The notes: a model not told the origin generated them from the sequence alone. DNA of 64,000 nucleotides from Haloglomus halophilum (GCF_024298885.1 NZ_CP101166.1:496001-560000), one strand, 5' to 3'; positions 27,401 to 34,931 are shown, numbered from the stretch's first letter. Program-made: numbers and translations.

Positions 27401-27942
27401 ACCCGCAGCGTCTGGGCGTCGACGAACTCGGACTGCTCGAAGTTGATGTTGAACGGCCCCTGTCGTTCGCAGCCCTCGCACTGGTGGGGTTCGGTGAAAC
27501 CCGCGTGCTGGGGGATGTACGAGAGGGTGCCACAGCGCTGGCACTCGAAGGCCGCCTCGCGGAGTTTGGGGCGGACGCTGGTGGCCTTGTTGACGGTCCC
27601 CTGCACGGAGATGAGGTTGCCGTGGTGGCGCTCGCGGATGTCCCGGATGCCGGTCGACTCCCCGAGGTTGGTCATCCGGACGTGGGCGTTGCCCAGCTTC
27701 ACGTCCGCCGGCAGGTCGTACAGTCGCAATGCCTCCTCGGCGTAGTCCTGCATCTGGCCGGGCTGGGCCTGGTAGTCCTCGGCCATGTCGCGGTCGAACC
27801 GGTAGAGGTCCTGCCAGTCGAGGTAGAGTGACTTCCGGTCGTTGGGGTAGGCCTGGGCCAGCTGGCCGATGTCGTCGGCACAGTAGGTCCGGTAGAACTC
27901 CAGGAACCGGTCGATGATCTCGGTGTTGTCCGGGCGGTCCAT
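24451..27942 (-). CDS. mcm: Replicative helicase MCM, interrupted by an intein
   Basis: 1163 residues as encoded, 697 after splicing, the normal archaeal MCM length. N-terminal domain with zinc finger (CQRCG and CEGCERQ, residues about 137-162) and OB fold. AAA+ core: Walker A GDPGTGK broken after residue 330 by the intein and resuming with Ser, Walker B AAIDELDKMDAGDRSAMHEAL, arginine finger SRFDLIF, and a C-terminal winged helix. It is the 3'-5' helicase of archaeal replication. The start at 27942 (MDRPDNTEIIDRF) is the only ATG giving the conserved N-terminus. Divergent from ligA, 156 bases apart. Confidence 0.97.
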   Translation of the reverse strand: MDRPDNTEIIDRFLEFYRTYCADDIGQLAQAYPNDRKSLYLDWQDLYRFDRDMAEDYQAQPGQMQDYAEEALRLYDLPADVKLGNAHVRMTNLGESTGIRDIRERHHGNLISVQGTVNKATSVRPKLREAAFECQRCGTLSYIPQHAGFTEPHQCEGCERQGPFNINFEQSEFVDAQTLRVQESPEGLRGGQTPEAIDVNIEDDITGEVTAGDHVRVTGILRLEQQGNQQEKSLMFEKYMQGVSVEVEDEEFEEMDITEEDKQEIIGLSNDPDIYEKMVASMAPSIWGYETHKKAIIFQLFSGVTKRLPDNSRIRGDLHMLLIGDPGTGKCLDGDTRVTLSDGSEPRIRDLVESNLDDPKPVDDGVWDDVDIEVPSMASDGSLGTRRATKVWKREAPERMYELTTESGRELTVTPSHPLFVAQDGDVEAVIADDLTEGEFVATPASLETAGHDELDVSYRRSRANNAVRLDPPEELQPWFARLLGYIVAEGHIQDHDSGSGTLYVTNNDREILDDVRQALERLGLNPTERTPHKGKDANEIVCSSSELVSFLGGLDPALLKNSAEQRVPEPIHRATSPVTRAFLRAYIDGEGTISPKQRSVVTASMSRSLLEDVRSLLLSFGIESQLHGRENGSYRLRISGDDFDRYVSQIGFVTGRKRAAAEEMTGGSSNPNRDVVPVAGERLRSVREGLGLTQADCGLPRSTYQHYERGDRNPSRASLRTVLDSFESAEGAAAVADGGTDIEAELGALSALASDDLSWDRIESINAVEPAEEWVYDLEVEGTHNYLSNGVVSHNSQLLQYVKNIAPRSVYTSGKGSSAAGLTATAVRDDFGEGDQWSLEAGALVLADKGIAAIDELDKMDAGDRSAMHEALEQQSISVAKAGINATLKSRCSLLGAANPKYGRFDEYESISEQIDLEPALISRFDLIFTITDKPDEEEDRKLARHIIDTNYAGELHTHRQNVPTANVSEEEVATATEDVEPAIDAHLLRKYVAHAKRSCYPTMTDEARSAIEEFYVDLRSHGEGEDAPVPVTARKLEALVRLAEASARVRLSDTVEQQDADRVIDIVRKSLEDVGMDPETNEFDADMIEAGHSKSQRDRIKGLKAIIQELEDEYEEGAPYDEVLEMAVENGTDRDKAEHEIEKLKQRGEVYEPSQGHLRTT
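25555..26952 (-). other. Intein in MCM Walker A motif, with homing endonuclease and HTH
   Basis: 466 residues (MCM residues 331-796). N-terminal splice block starts with Cys (CLDGDTRVTL), block B is TVTPSHPLFV, and the C-terminal blocks are WVYDLEVEGTHNYLSNG and VVSHN followed by Ser as +1. Two LAGLIDADG-like motifs are present: LLGYIVAEGH and FLRAYIDGEGT. A Cro/CI-like HTH (ERLRSVREGLGLTQADC through STYQHYERGDRNPS) follows. All splice residues (Cys1, block-B His, His-Asn end) are intact, so splicing should work. Confidence 0.96.
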
Positions 27943-28098
27943 CGGATTAGGGTGGGTTGTGCGCCACCGGGTAAGAAGTTTCGCGATGCAGGGCGGAAGT
28001 GGTCGTGGGGAGCCACTGTCGAGCGGTTTCGCCGAACGGCCGTCGACGTGAATCCCGGTGAGCCGGGTTTTTCCCGGGGGGAATCGTAGCGGCGTCCA

Positions 28099-30192
28099 AT
28101 GAGCGACGCCGCGCAGGCAGCCGACGACAATCCCTACCTTCGGGACCCACCGACCGACTTCGAGCCGGTCGAGGAGCTCGATCCCGAGACGGCACGCGAG
28201 CAGACCGCGCAGCTTCGTGAGGCCGTTCGGTTCCACGACCGGCGCTACTACATCGATGCCGACCCTGCTATCGACGACCGGACGTACGACCTGCTGTTCG
28301 ACCGACTGGAGCGACTCGAGACCGCGTTCGACCTCGACACGACGAACTCGCCGACGAACCGCATCGGGGGGGAGCCGCTCGACGAACTGGAGACAGTCGA
28401 ACACGTGGCACCGATGCTCTCCATCGACTCCTCGGGCGACCCCGACGAGGTCCGGGAGTTCGACCGCCGAGTCCGGGACCGACTGGCCGACTCGGACGCC
28501 GAGGCCGACATCGCCTACGTCTGCGAGCCGAAGTTCGACGGCATCTCCGTCGAGCTCGTCTACGAGGACGGCGTTCTCGAACGCGCGGCCACACGGGGCG
28601 ACGGGTACGAGGGGGATGATATCACCGCCAACGTCCGGACGGTCGGCTCCATCCCGCAGCGCCTGCGCGGGGACGCGCCGGCGTACCTCGCCGTCCGGGG
28701 TGAGCTGTTCATGCCGCGGGAGCCGTTCTCGGCCTACAACTCCGAGCGGGTCGCCGAAGGGAAGGAGCCGTTCGCGAACCCGCGCAACGCCGTGGCGGGG
28801 ACCGTCCGGCAGCTGGACCCGTCGACGGTCGCCGAGCGCCCGCTCGACTGCTTCTTCTTCGATGTCCTCGAATCGAGCGCCGACTTCGAGACGCACACGG
28901 AGCAGGTCCGGCGGCTCCCGGAGTGGGGACTGAAGACGAGCGCGAAGGTCGAGCACGTCGACGATATCGAGGCCGCACTCGACTACCGCGACCGACTGCT
29001 CGCCGAGCGCGACGACCTCTCCTACGAGGTGGACGGGACCGTCATCAAGCTCGACGACCTGGCCGCGTGCGAGGTGCTGGGAGCCACGTCGCGGGCGCCG
29101 CGCTGGGCGTTCGCCTACAAGTTCCCCGCACGGACCGAGGAGACGACCGTCCGCCAGATCGCCGTCCAGGTCGGTCGGACGGGGCGACTGACGCCGGTCG
29201 CGATGCTCGACCCCGTCGAGGTCGGTGGCGTCACCGTCTCGCGGGCGACGCTCCACAACCCCGACCAGATCGCCGATCTGGGCGTCGATGTGGGCGACCG
29301 CGTCCGCATCCAGCGCGCGGGCGACGTCATCCCGTACGTCGAGGAGGTGACGGAGTCCTCGTCGGCGGGGCACTTCGAGTTCCCCGACCACTGTCCCGCG
29401 TGTGACAGCGCCGTCGAGCGCGACGGCCCGAACGCGTTCTGCACCGGTGGCGTCGCGTGCCCGGCACAGCTCCAGCGCGCGGTGGAGCATTACGCCGCCC
29501 GGGCCGGGCTGGACATCGAGGGACTCGGCGAGAAGATGGTCGCACAGCTCATCGACGAGGGGCTCGTCGAGGGCATCCCGGACCTGTACGACCTCACGGT
29601 CGAGGAACTGGCCGAGCTGGAGGGCTGGGGTGAGACGAGTGCCGAGAACCTCGTCAGGGAACTCGAAGCCGCCAAAGAGCCGCCGCTGGCCGACTTCCTC
29701 GCCGCTATCGGCGTTCCGGAGGTCGGCAAGACCACCGCCACGAACCTCGCACGCCACTTCGGCACGCTCGATGCGGTGATAGACGCTTCCGAGGAGGAAC
29801 TCGAGGCCGTCGACGACGTGGGCCCCATCGTCGCCGAGGAGATCCACGAGTTCTTCCGGAGCGAGCGGAACCGCGCGGTGGTCGAGGCGCTCCGGGAGCG
29901 CGGCGTCGAGCCACAGGAAGCCGAGACCGAGACCGGGGACGAACTCGACGGCCTCACCTTCGTGTTCACGGGCTCGCTCGATGGCTACACCAGAGGCGAG
30001 GCTCAGGACCTCGTCGAGCGCCACGGTGGCAACGCCACCAGCAGCGTCTCCGGGAACACGGACTACCTCGTGGCCGGCTCGAATCCGGGCGCCAGCAAGC
30101 AGGACGACGCCGAGGCCAACGACGTCCCCATCGTCGACCAGGAGCGGTTCGAGGAACTCCTCGCCGAGCGCGGCGTCGAGATGAAGGAGTGA
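28099..30192 (+). CDS. ligA: NAD-dependent DNA ligase
   Basis: 697 residues, bacterial LigA architecture: Ia domain with RYYIDADPAIDDRTYDLLF, adenylation domain with CEPKFDG (nucleophile Lys145), OB fold, four-Cys zinc finger (CPACD, then CTGGVACPAQ), helix-hairpin-helix repeats (GIPDLYDLTVEELAELEGWG and the following copies), and a C-terminal BRCT domain (LDGLTFVFTGSLDGYTRGEA). NAD-dependent ligases in haloarchaea are regarded as acquired from bacteria. It is divergent from mcm, an apt replication pairing. Confidence 0.97.
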   Translation: MSDAAQAADDNPYLRDPPTDFEPVEELDPETAREQTAQLREAVRFHDRRYYIDADPAIDDRTYDLLFDRLERLETAFDLDTTNSPTNRIGGEPLDELETVEHVAPMLSIDSSGDPDEVREFDRRVRDRLADSDAEADIAYVCEPKFDGISVELVYEDGVLERAATRGDGYEGDDITANVRTVGSIPQRLRGDAPAYLAVRGELFMPREPFSAYNSERVAEGKEPFANPRNAVAGTVRQLDPSTVAERPLDCFFFDVLESSADFETHTEQVRRLPEWGLKTSAKVEHVDDIEAALDYRDRLLAERDDLSYEVDGTVIKLDDLAACEVLGATSRAPRWAFAYKFPARTEETTVRQIAVQVGRTGRLTPVAMLDPVEVGGVTVSRATLHNPDQIADLGVDVGDRVRIQRAGDVIPYVEEVTESSSAGHFEFPDHCPACDSAVERDGPNAFCTGGVACPAQLQRAVEHYAARAGLDIEGLGEKMVAQLIDEGLVEGIPDLYDLTVEELAELEGWGETSAENLVRELEAAKEPPLADFLAAIGVPEVGKTTATNLARHFGTLDAVIDASEEELEAVDDVGPIVAEEIHEFFRSERNRAVVEALRERGVEPQEAETETGDELDGLTFVFTGSLDGYTRGEAQDLVERHGGNATSSVSGNTDYLVAGSNPGASKQDDAEANDVPIVDQERFEELLAERGVEMKE

Positions 30193-30318
30193 CCCGGAAG
30201 GGGCGAACAGGCAGGTCCTCCGGCACGCGAGGCGACGGACCGCACGCTTCCCGCGGCCCGGCCGGTTCCGGCCCACGCTCGGGGCTCGCGCCCCATCTGC
30301 CCGCCTCGCGGTGGCTCG

Positions 30319-30420
30319 TCAGGTCACGGGGGCGCTGGTCGCGTTCTCGTACTTGAACCTGAGGTCGGGGAGGAATTCGTAGCAGACAACAAACCCGATA
30401 CGATTCGAGTTCAGATACAA
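30319..30420 (-). pseudogene. 3' remnant of an unknown gene (copy 1)
   Basis: Minus-strand frame ends RFKYENATSAPVT and stop. The same last codons with few changes (RFKYETATRRPVT, stop) occur on the plus strand at about 56010-56053. Upstream of this tail no coding sequence is shared, so both look like leftovers of the 3' end of one gene family. Identity unknown. Confidence 0.5.
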
Positions 30421-30516
30421 TACTCGACGTAGCACCTCAGGCCACCATATATCATAGCATATGGAAATCGATTGAGTATGTCTCTGCATCCGCGCGAGCG
30501 CAGCGAGCGCGGTTCT

Positions 30517-30556
30517 CCGGCCGGAGCGCGCGAAGCGCGCGGAGGCCGGCTTTTTT
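30517..30556 (+). terminator. GC hairpin followed by six T
   Basis: CCGGCC (30517-30522) pairs with GGCCGG (30544-30549). Inside, GCGCGC-GAA-GCGCGC forms a tight loop. T6 follows at 30551-30556. This has the form of an intrinsic terminator, but the nearest plus-strand gene (ligA) ends 320 bases before it. Confidence 0.5.
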
Positions 30557-30564
30557 GGTGCAGA

Positions 30565-30629
30565 TTTTTTGCGCGAGTGGTGCCGCAGGCGCGGCGAAGC
30601 CGCGCCGAGGACACCCGAGCGCAAAAAAG
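30565..30629. repeat. 65-bp palindrome with T6/A6 ends
   Basis: TTTTTTGCGC at 30565-30574 is inverted as GCGCAAAAAA at 30620-30629. The centre is GGCGCGGC-GAA-GCCGCGCC (30589-30607). On the minus strand the T6 at 30624-30629 lies just after the stop of the DUF5789 gene and may end its transcript. Confidence 0.6.
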
Positions 30630-30634
30630 GTGCG

Positions 30635-30922
30635 TTAGAAGGAAACCTGCTCGTGCCCGTTCTCGCCCAGTCCGGGGGCGTCGCGGTCCGAGTAGCCGAC
30701 GCGGCCGACGGCGGACTCCGAGAGCGCGGAGTAGGCGGTGAGGCGGACCTCCTCGGCGTCCTCGAACGTCTGCTCCCCGAGCCGCTGGATGGCGTCGCCG
30801 AACGTCTCCGTCCCGTCGGCGAGCTCCAGCTCCAGCTCCCCGTACGCCTCGACCAGTTCCTCGGTCGTCGCGGGGTAGGAGTGGGCGTCGATCTTCTCGT
30901 CCACGTCGTTCATGAAGCGCAT
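30635..30922 (-). CDS. DUF5789-type small haloarchaeal protein
   Basis: 95 residues. NDVDEKIDAHSYPATTEELVEAYGELELELADGTETFGDAIQRLG is the pattern I associate with DUF5789 proteins. Function unknown. Start: an ATG at 30952 falls inside the TATA box, so the ATG at 30922, with GGAGGT just upstream, is used. 30913 is possible too. A T6 tract follows the stop. Confidence 0.8.
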   Translation of the reverse strand: MRFMNDVDEKIDAHSYPATTEELVEAYGELELELADGTETFGDAIQRLGEQTFEDAEEVRLTAYSALSESAVGRVGYSDRDAPGLGENGHEQVSF

Positions 30923-30949
30923 CGTACCTCCATTCCAGCCCGAGACCTT

Positions 30950-30957
30950 CATAAATG
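30950..30957 (-). promoter_or_regulatory. TATA box for the DUF5789 gene
   Basis: CATTTATG on the minus strand lies 28-35 bases before the ATG at 30922 and decides against the earlier in-frame ATG at 30952. Confidence 0.65.
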
Positions 30958-31075
30958 TTCTCTACAGACGACCCCACCAATCTACAAGGAAGATAATGAC
31001 ATACTAGGCCACGATGCGTGTGATCACCCCACACGCCAAGCGGGGACTTTTGGGTCGCCCCACCGGACCCGCCGT

Positions 31076-31855
31076 ATGGTCGTCGCGGACCTCCACGCGC
31101 ACACGACGAACTCGGACGGGGAGATGACGCTGGACGAGGTCCCGGCAGCCGCCCGTCGGGCCGGCGTCGAGGTGGTCGCGGTGACGGACCACGACCGACT
31201 CCATCCCGGACTGGACGCCCCCGTAACCGAGCGCGACGGCGTGACCGTCGTCCACGGCATCGAGCTCCGGGTCGAGAGTCCCGCCGGACGCGTCGATCTA
31301 CTCGGGTACGGGGTCCGCGAGACGCCGGCGCTGTCCGACCTCGTCGGTCACCTCCAGCGCGACCGCGTCGAGCGCGGCCGGGCGATGGTCGAGCGGGTCG
31401 AGGACCACCTGAGCGTGGACCTCGACGTGACCGTCGAGCCGGGATTCGGTCGCCCGGATGTCGCCAGGGCGGTCGCCGCGGCCACGGAGTACGAGTTCGG
31501 TGAGGTGTTCGAGCAGCTCATCGGCGAGGACCAGCCATGCTACGTCGCGCGCGACATCCCGACGTTCGAGACCGGCCGGGAGGTACTGGCCGGCGCCTGC
31601 GCGCTGGTCGGCCTCGCACACCCCTTCCGGTACGAGGACCCGGCGGCCGCACTCGAGTTGACGGCGGCCCTCGACGCGGTAGAGCGGTACTACCCCTACG
31701 GGTTCGACCCGGAGGTCTCGGCCGTGGAGGCGGCGATGGAGGCGAACGACCTGCTGGCGACCGGCGGCAGCGACGCGCACGACCATCGGCTCGGCCGGTC
31801 CGGGCTGGAGCGGTCGGAGTGGGAGCGGGTTCGGGCCCGGTTGCCGGACCCGTAG
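31076..31855 (+). CDS. PHP-domain metal-dependent phosphoesterase
   Basis: 259 residues. PHP signatures: DLHAHTTNSDGEMTLDE (HxH), VTDHDRL, GIELRV, LAHPFRY and GGSDAHDH, together the full set of metal ligands. Related proteins hydrolyse 3'-5' phosphates of nucleotides or act as nucleoside 3',5'-bisphosphatases. The exact substrate is not fixed. Followed after 33 bases by a tiny zinc-finger-like gene on the same strand. Confidence 0.92.
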   Translation: MVVADLHAHTTNSDGEMTLDEVPAAARRAGVEVVAVTDHDRLHPGLDAPVTERDGVTVVHGIELRVESPAGRVDLLGYGVRETPALSDLVGHLQRDRVERGRAMVERVEDHLSVDLDVTVEPGFGRPDVARAVAAATEYEFGEVFEQLIGEDQPCYVARDIPTFETGREVLAGACALVGLAHPFRYEDPAAALELTAALDAVERYYPYGFDPEVSAVEAAMEANDLLATGGSDAHDHRLGRSGLERSEWERVRARLPDP

Positions 31856-31888
31856 CACTGAAACGGACAGCCACCTCAATGCCGGTAT

Positions 31889-32047
31889 ATGCAGTGCCAC
31901 TACTGCGACGGGGACGCCGCTCTGGCCGTCGAGAAAGACGGCATCAAGGTCGGGCTCTGCGAGGACCACTTCCAGGAGCGCCTGGAGGAGCTCTCCGAGT
32001 CCGGCTTCCTGGAGGACATCCAGGAGGACCTCGATATCGACCGGTGA
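31889..32047 (+). CDS. 52-residue zinc-finger-like protein (DUF6757-like)
   Basis: MQCHYCDGDAALAVEKDGIK, then VGLCEDHFQERLEELSESG and an acidic tail. CxxC and CxxH are 20 residues apart, a plausible zinc site. Short haloarchaeal proteins with this layout are grouped as DUF6757 as far as I recall. Coding is supported by codon pattern and by position 33 bases after the PHP gene. Function unknown. Confidence 0.75.
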   Translation: MQCHYCDGDAALAVEKDGIKVGLCEDHFQERLEELSESGFLEDIQEDLDIDR

Positions 32048-32057
32048 GCCGTCGCGG

Positions 32058-32336
32058 TCAGCCTTCCTCGGCCGTCTCGCCATCCACGCCCGTCTCGCGC
32101 TCGGCCAGCGCCGCCTTCGAGTCGTGCGAAAGCTGCTTGAGTTCGTACTCGCGCGACATCGCGGCCGACCGGTCCGGGAACGCCTCCAGATGGACCAGTT
32201 CCACGGGCGTCCGACCGCGGGTGTACTTCGCACCCTCCCCAGCGTCGTGCTCGGCGACGCGGCGCTCCGGGTCCGTCGTGTAACCGGCGTAGAACGTGCC
32301 GTCGGCACAGCGGAGCAGGTAGGCGTAGTGGCTCAC
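32058..32336 (-). CDS. GIY-YIG domain protein (UPF0213 type)
   Basis: 92 residues: HYAYLLRCADGTFYAGYTTDPERRVAEHDAG followed by GAKYTRGRTPVELVH, the full single-domain GIY-YIG (YhbQ/SLX1-like) nuclease fold with catalytic Tyr, Arg and Glu (LEAFPDRSAAMSREYELK). Both candidate starts are GTG. 32336 gives MSHYAYLL, the usual N-terminus, while 32351 adds five residues. Probable structure-specific endonuclease. Confidence 0.88.
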   Translation of the reverse strand: MSHYAYLLRCADGTFYAGYTTDPERRVAEHDAGEGAKYTRGRTPVELVHLEAFPDRSAAMSREYELKQLSHDSKAALAERETGVDGETAEEG

Positions 32337-32399
32337 GGGTCGACGTTGCACCGATAAGATGAGGGCACCCTGTGGTTACTGCACGATTCCACGGCCCGC

Positions 32400-32555
32400 T
32401 CAGGACCGTGTTTCGTGTGCGCGCTCCCTCGATACCTCGGCGATACCCGCGTTCGCCGAACAGTTCGGACACGCGTGGATAGCCCCGCGTTCGTCGGCGA
32501 ACACGCGCGCGAACCGGTCCGAGACGTGCGCGTCGCAGTGGTCGCACCTTGGCAT
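32400..32555 (-). CDS. 51-residue zinc-ribbon-like protein (DUF7563-like)
   Basis: MPRCDHCDAHVSDRFARVFA, then HACPNCSANAGIAEVS. Two CxxC pairs make a zinc ribbon. It aligns with the protein at 36323-36481 (CxxC, ARVF, CPxC), so they are paralogues. Start ATG at 32555. Function unknown. Such proteins are often DNA- or protein-binding. Confidence 0.78.
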   Translation of the reverse strand: MPRCDHCDAHVSDRFARVFADERGAIHACPNCSANAGIAEVSRERAHETRS

Positions 32556-32670
32556 GCTGGTGACCGACTCGGGCAGGGGCCCCTCGCCGGTGCCACAGCG
32601 TACGTGGCCGATGCGTAAAACTCCCCCGACAGGTAGTGACACACCACCCAACCGCGAGCCGGCGTGGCGG

Positions 32671-33444
32671 TCACTCGGACTCCTCCCGGGCGGCACTGAC
32701 GGTCCGGGCGACCAGGCCGGCCTGCGATCCCGCGGTGAACCCCGCACCGATGTTGACGACCGTCAGTGGCGTACAGGACTGGAGCATGCCCGATAGGGCG
32801 GCCTGCCCCACCCCACCGTGGCCGTAGCCGGTTCCGACCGGGAGCCCGATGACGGGTGCGTCGACCAGCCCCGCGACGACCGTGGGGAGCGCCCCCTCGC
32901 GCCCGGCGGCGACGACGAGCACGTCCGGCTCCCGGACCGCCGGGAGCGCGTCGAGCAGGCGGTCGATGCTGGCGACGCCGACATCCTCGACGAGCCGGAT
33001 CTCGGCCCCCATCTCGCGGGCGACCGTGACCGCCTCGCGCGCCGGCTGGGCGTCGGACGTGCCGGCGGTCACGACGCCCACGCTCGCCGACAGCGAGGGT
33101 GGTTCGTAGTCGGGGGCGTGGACGACGACCGTCCGCCCGCGCTCGTCCCAGGCGACGGTCGCGTCCGGTTCCTCGGCCGCGAGGACCTTCCGGACCGCGG
33201 TCGCGTCCTCGGTATCGGCCCGCGTCACGAGCGCGTGGCCGGTCGTCTCGACGGCGGCGGCCGCGAGTGCCGCCACCTCGGGCGGCGTCTTCCCCTCGGC
33301 GAGAATCCCCTCGGGGATGCCGGTCCGTCGCTCACGGGCGGCGTCGAACCGCCCGGCGTCGAGCGTGGTGTAGCCGCGGAGTTCGGCCTCGGCGGTCGCC
33401 GGGCTCGTCTCACCGCGGGCGACCCGTTCGAGCAAGTCGCGCAT
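32671..33444 (-). CDS. larB: LarB-type carboxylase (nickel-pincer nucleotide pathway)
   Basis: 257 residues. The C-terminal half has the PurE-like fold: VGVVTAGTSDAQPAREAV, VVAAGREGALPTVVAGLVDAPVIGLPVGTGYGHGG and NIGAGFTAG. The N-terminal part (LDAGRFDAARERRTGIPEGILAEGKTP) matches LarB. LarB carboxylates nicotinic acid adenine dinucleotide to start synthesis of the nickel-pincer cofactor of lactate racemase-type enzymes. No larC, larE or larA is present here. ATG at 33444. Confidence 0.92.
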   Translation of the reverse strand: MRDLLERVARGETSPATAEAELRGYTTLDAGRFDAARERRTGIPEGILAEGKTPPEVAALAAAAVETTGHALVTRADTEDATAVRKVLAAEEPDATVAWDERGRTVVVHAPDYEPPSLSASVGVVTAGTSDAQPAREAVTVAREMGAEIRLVEDVGVASIDRLLDALPAVREPDVLVVAAGREGALPTVVAGLVDAPVIGLPVGTGYGHGGVGQAALSGMLQSCTPLTVVNIGAGFTAGSQAGLVARTVSAAREESE

Positions 33445-33620
33445 ACCCGGCCTCTGCGCGCGCGAGCGGACGTGCCTGTCGGTTCCGCCCCGCCAGTACC
33501 CGACCGAGGCGACCTGTAGCCGCAAAGAATATATAAAACCCACTTGGACCGTAACGGTTCGGCGTTTCAGAGGCCCCAAAACGGGCGATAGAAGCGGCGA
33601 AACCACCCGGCTTCAGTCAC

Positions 33621-33630
33621 TATTATAAAG
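33621..33630 (+). promoter_or_regulatory. TATA box for the histone-fold protein
   Basis: TATTATAAAG ends 24 bases before the ATG at 33654. It is one of the strongest TATA matches in the window and suggests high expression. Confidence 0.7.
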
Positions 33631-33653
33631 GGTGCCTGTCAACGGGAGTTCGT

Positions 33654-33821
33654 ATGGCAGACCTGATCGTCAAGGCCGCTGTGAAGGACGCACTGGACGA
33701 CATGAACGTTGCTTCGGACTTCTACGACGCGCTCGACGAGGAGGTCGAGGAGCTCCTCGAGGACGCCTCCCGCCGAGCCGACGCCAACGACCGGAAGACG
33801 GTCCAGCCGCGCGACCTGTAA
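33654..33821 (+). CDS. DUF1931-type histone-fold protein, short
   Basis: 55 residues: MADLIVKAAVKDALDDMNVA, SDFYDALDEEVEELLEDASR and ADANDRKTVQPRDL. The helix-loop-helix and the final RKTVQPRDL match archaeal histone-fold proteins of the DUF1931 group. At 55 residues it is about one histone fold minus the last helix. Probably a dimeric DNA- or protein-binding protein. Strong promoter just upstream. Confidence 0.85.
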   Translation: MADLIVKAAVKDALDDMNVASDFYDALDEEVEELLEDASRRADANDRKTVQPRDL

Positions 33822-33893
33822 ACCGGTTCGACCCTCCCGATTCTTTGCCCACTCCACCCCGGAGCCGTGCGTCTCGCAGTCGTCGGGGCAGCC

Positions 33894-34625
33894 TCAGAAC
33901 TCGTAGACGGCCGTGTCGTCGCCCATCCCCACGTGAAGTTCCTCGGCCAGGTCGACGAAGAGGCCGTGGGCGACCACGCCCGGTACCGCGTCGAGTCGTG
34001 TTGCGAGGTCCCCGGCCGCCTCGATGGGCCCGAAGTCACAGTCCAGCACGAGGTTCCCGTTGTCCGTCACGACCGGGCCGTCCTTGCGCTCGGCGGCACG
34101 GAGGGTCGGTTCGCCGCCGATGTCGACCACCCGTTCACGAACCGTCGGCGTCGCGTCGGACAGGACCTCGACCGGGACGGGGTGGTCGGGCGCCGACGCG
34201 AGTTTCGACTCGTCCACGACGACCAGCAACCGGTCGGCCGCCGCGTCGACGACCTTCTCGCGTGCGTGCGCGGCACCGCCGCCCTTGACGAGGACGGCCC
34301 CGTCGGCGTCGCTGAATCCGTCGGCAGTGGCGTCCCCCCCGCCGAGCGGCGCGGCCTGGTCGGCGCCGTCGATGGCCACGTCGGGCGTGGCGTCCTCCAG
34401 CGTCGTCAGCGGGATGCCGACCTCGCGGGCGAGCGCCCGGGACTGGTAGGAGGTCGGGATGCCCCACACGTCGAGACCACCGTCGACGGCCCGCCCGAGC
34501 GCCCGGATGGCGTGGGCGGCCGTGCTCCCCGTGCCGAGGCCGACGACCTCGCCGTCGCTGACCCGGTCGGCAGCGGATTCGCCGGCCCGGCGCTTGGCCG
34601 CTGTCGTCCCGTCGTTCGACTTCAT
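33894..34625 (-). CDS. rpiA: Ribose-5-phosphate isomerase A
   Basis: 243 residues. Signature GLGTGSTAAHAIRALG (phosphate loop), AIDGADQA, LVKGGGAAHAREK and VVVDESKL, with the catalytic Glu and Lys in the GGGAAHAREK segment. It interconverts ribose 5-phosphate and ribulose 5-phosphate for nucleotide synthesis and pairs functionally with gnd at 20489. Start ATG at 34625. Confidence 0.96.
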   Translation of the reverse strand: MKSNDGTTAAKRRAGESAADRVSDGEVVGLGTGSTAAHAIRALGRAVDGGLDVWGIPTSYQSRALAREVGIPLTTLEDATPDVAIDGADQAAPLGGGDATADGFSDADGAVLVKGGGAAHAREKVVDAAADRLLVVVDESKLASAPDHPVPVEVLSDATPTVRERVVDIGGEPTLRAAERKDGPVVTDNGNLVLDCDFGPIEAAGDLATRLDAVPGVVAHGLFVDLAEELHVGMGDDTAVYEF

Positions 34626-34730
34626 GCGCGTGGCGTCTCGGTCGCGGGTATAGAAGCCACCGACAGCGTGTGGGGGATATCGACGCGGACCCGCGACAGG
34701 TTCGAGTCGCTCCCGGGCGAAAGACGGACC

Positions 34731-34931
34731 ATGCCTGCCTGCACCTACTGCGACGCGCCGGTCGAGAACCACGACCCGGTCTGTGTCTGCGAGTGCGACG
34801 ACGGGACCGGCACCAGCATCGACGCGAGATTCTGCAACTACGCCTGTCTGGTCCAGCACGTCGAGGAGGCGGGGCTCACCCTCGGTTCGAGTTGCGAGTG
34901 GTCGCCCGGCAGCGCCGGTGATTGCTGTTGA
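34731..34931 (+). CDS. 66-residue Cys-rich zinc-finger-like protein
   Basis: MPACTYCDAPVENHDPVCVC opens it, with CECDDGTGTSIDARFCNYACL next and a terminal DCC. The spacing CxxC ... CxC ... CxxxC resembles small treble-clef or zinc-ribbon proteins common in haloarchaea. It is divergent from rpiA and upstream of glmM. ATG at 34731. Function unknown. Confidence 0.75.
   Translation: MPACTYCDAPVENHDPVCVCECDDGTGTSIDARFCNYACLVQHVEEAGLTLGSSCEWSPGSAGDCC

Larger units (their letters stand above)
30193..30634. other. Gene-free interval of 442 bases
   Basis: Holds a fragment of a lost gene (30319-30420), an AT-rich stretch (30385-30470) and a pair of GC palindromes with T6 tracts (30517-30629). No complete gene is credible. 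The open frame across 30319-30624 changes composition abruptly in the middle. Confidence 0.7.

Noticed and set aside
27943..30276. Upstream extension of the mcm frame through ligA
   Set aside because: The frame is open only because of high GC. It is antisense to ligA and lacks MCM likeness before MDRPDN at 27942.
30319..30624. 101-codon frame as a complete gene
   Set aside because: Composition shifts sharply inside; the first part is palindrome DNA, and only the tail resembles another locus.
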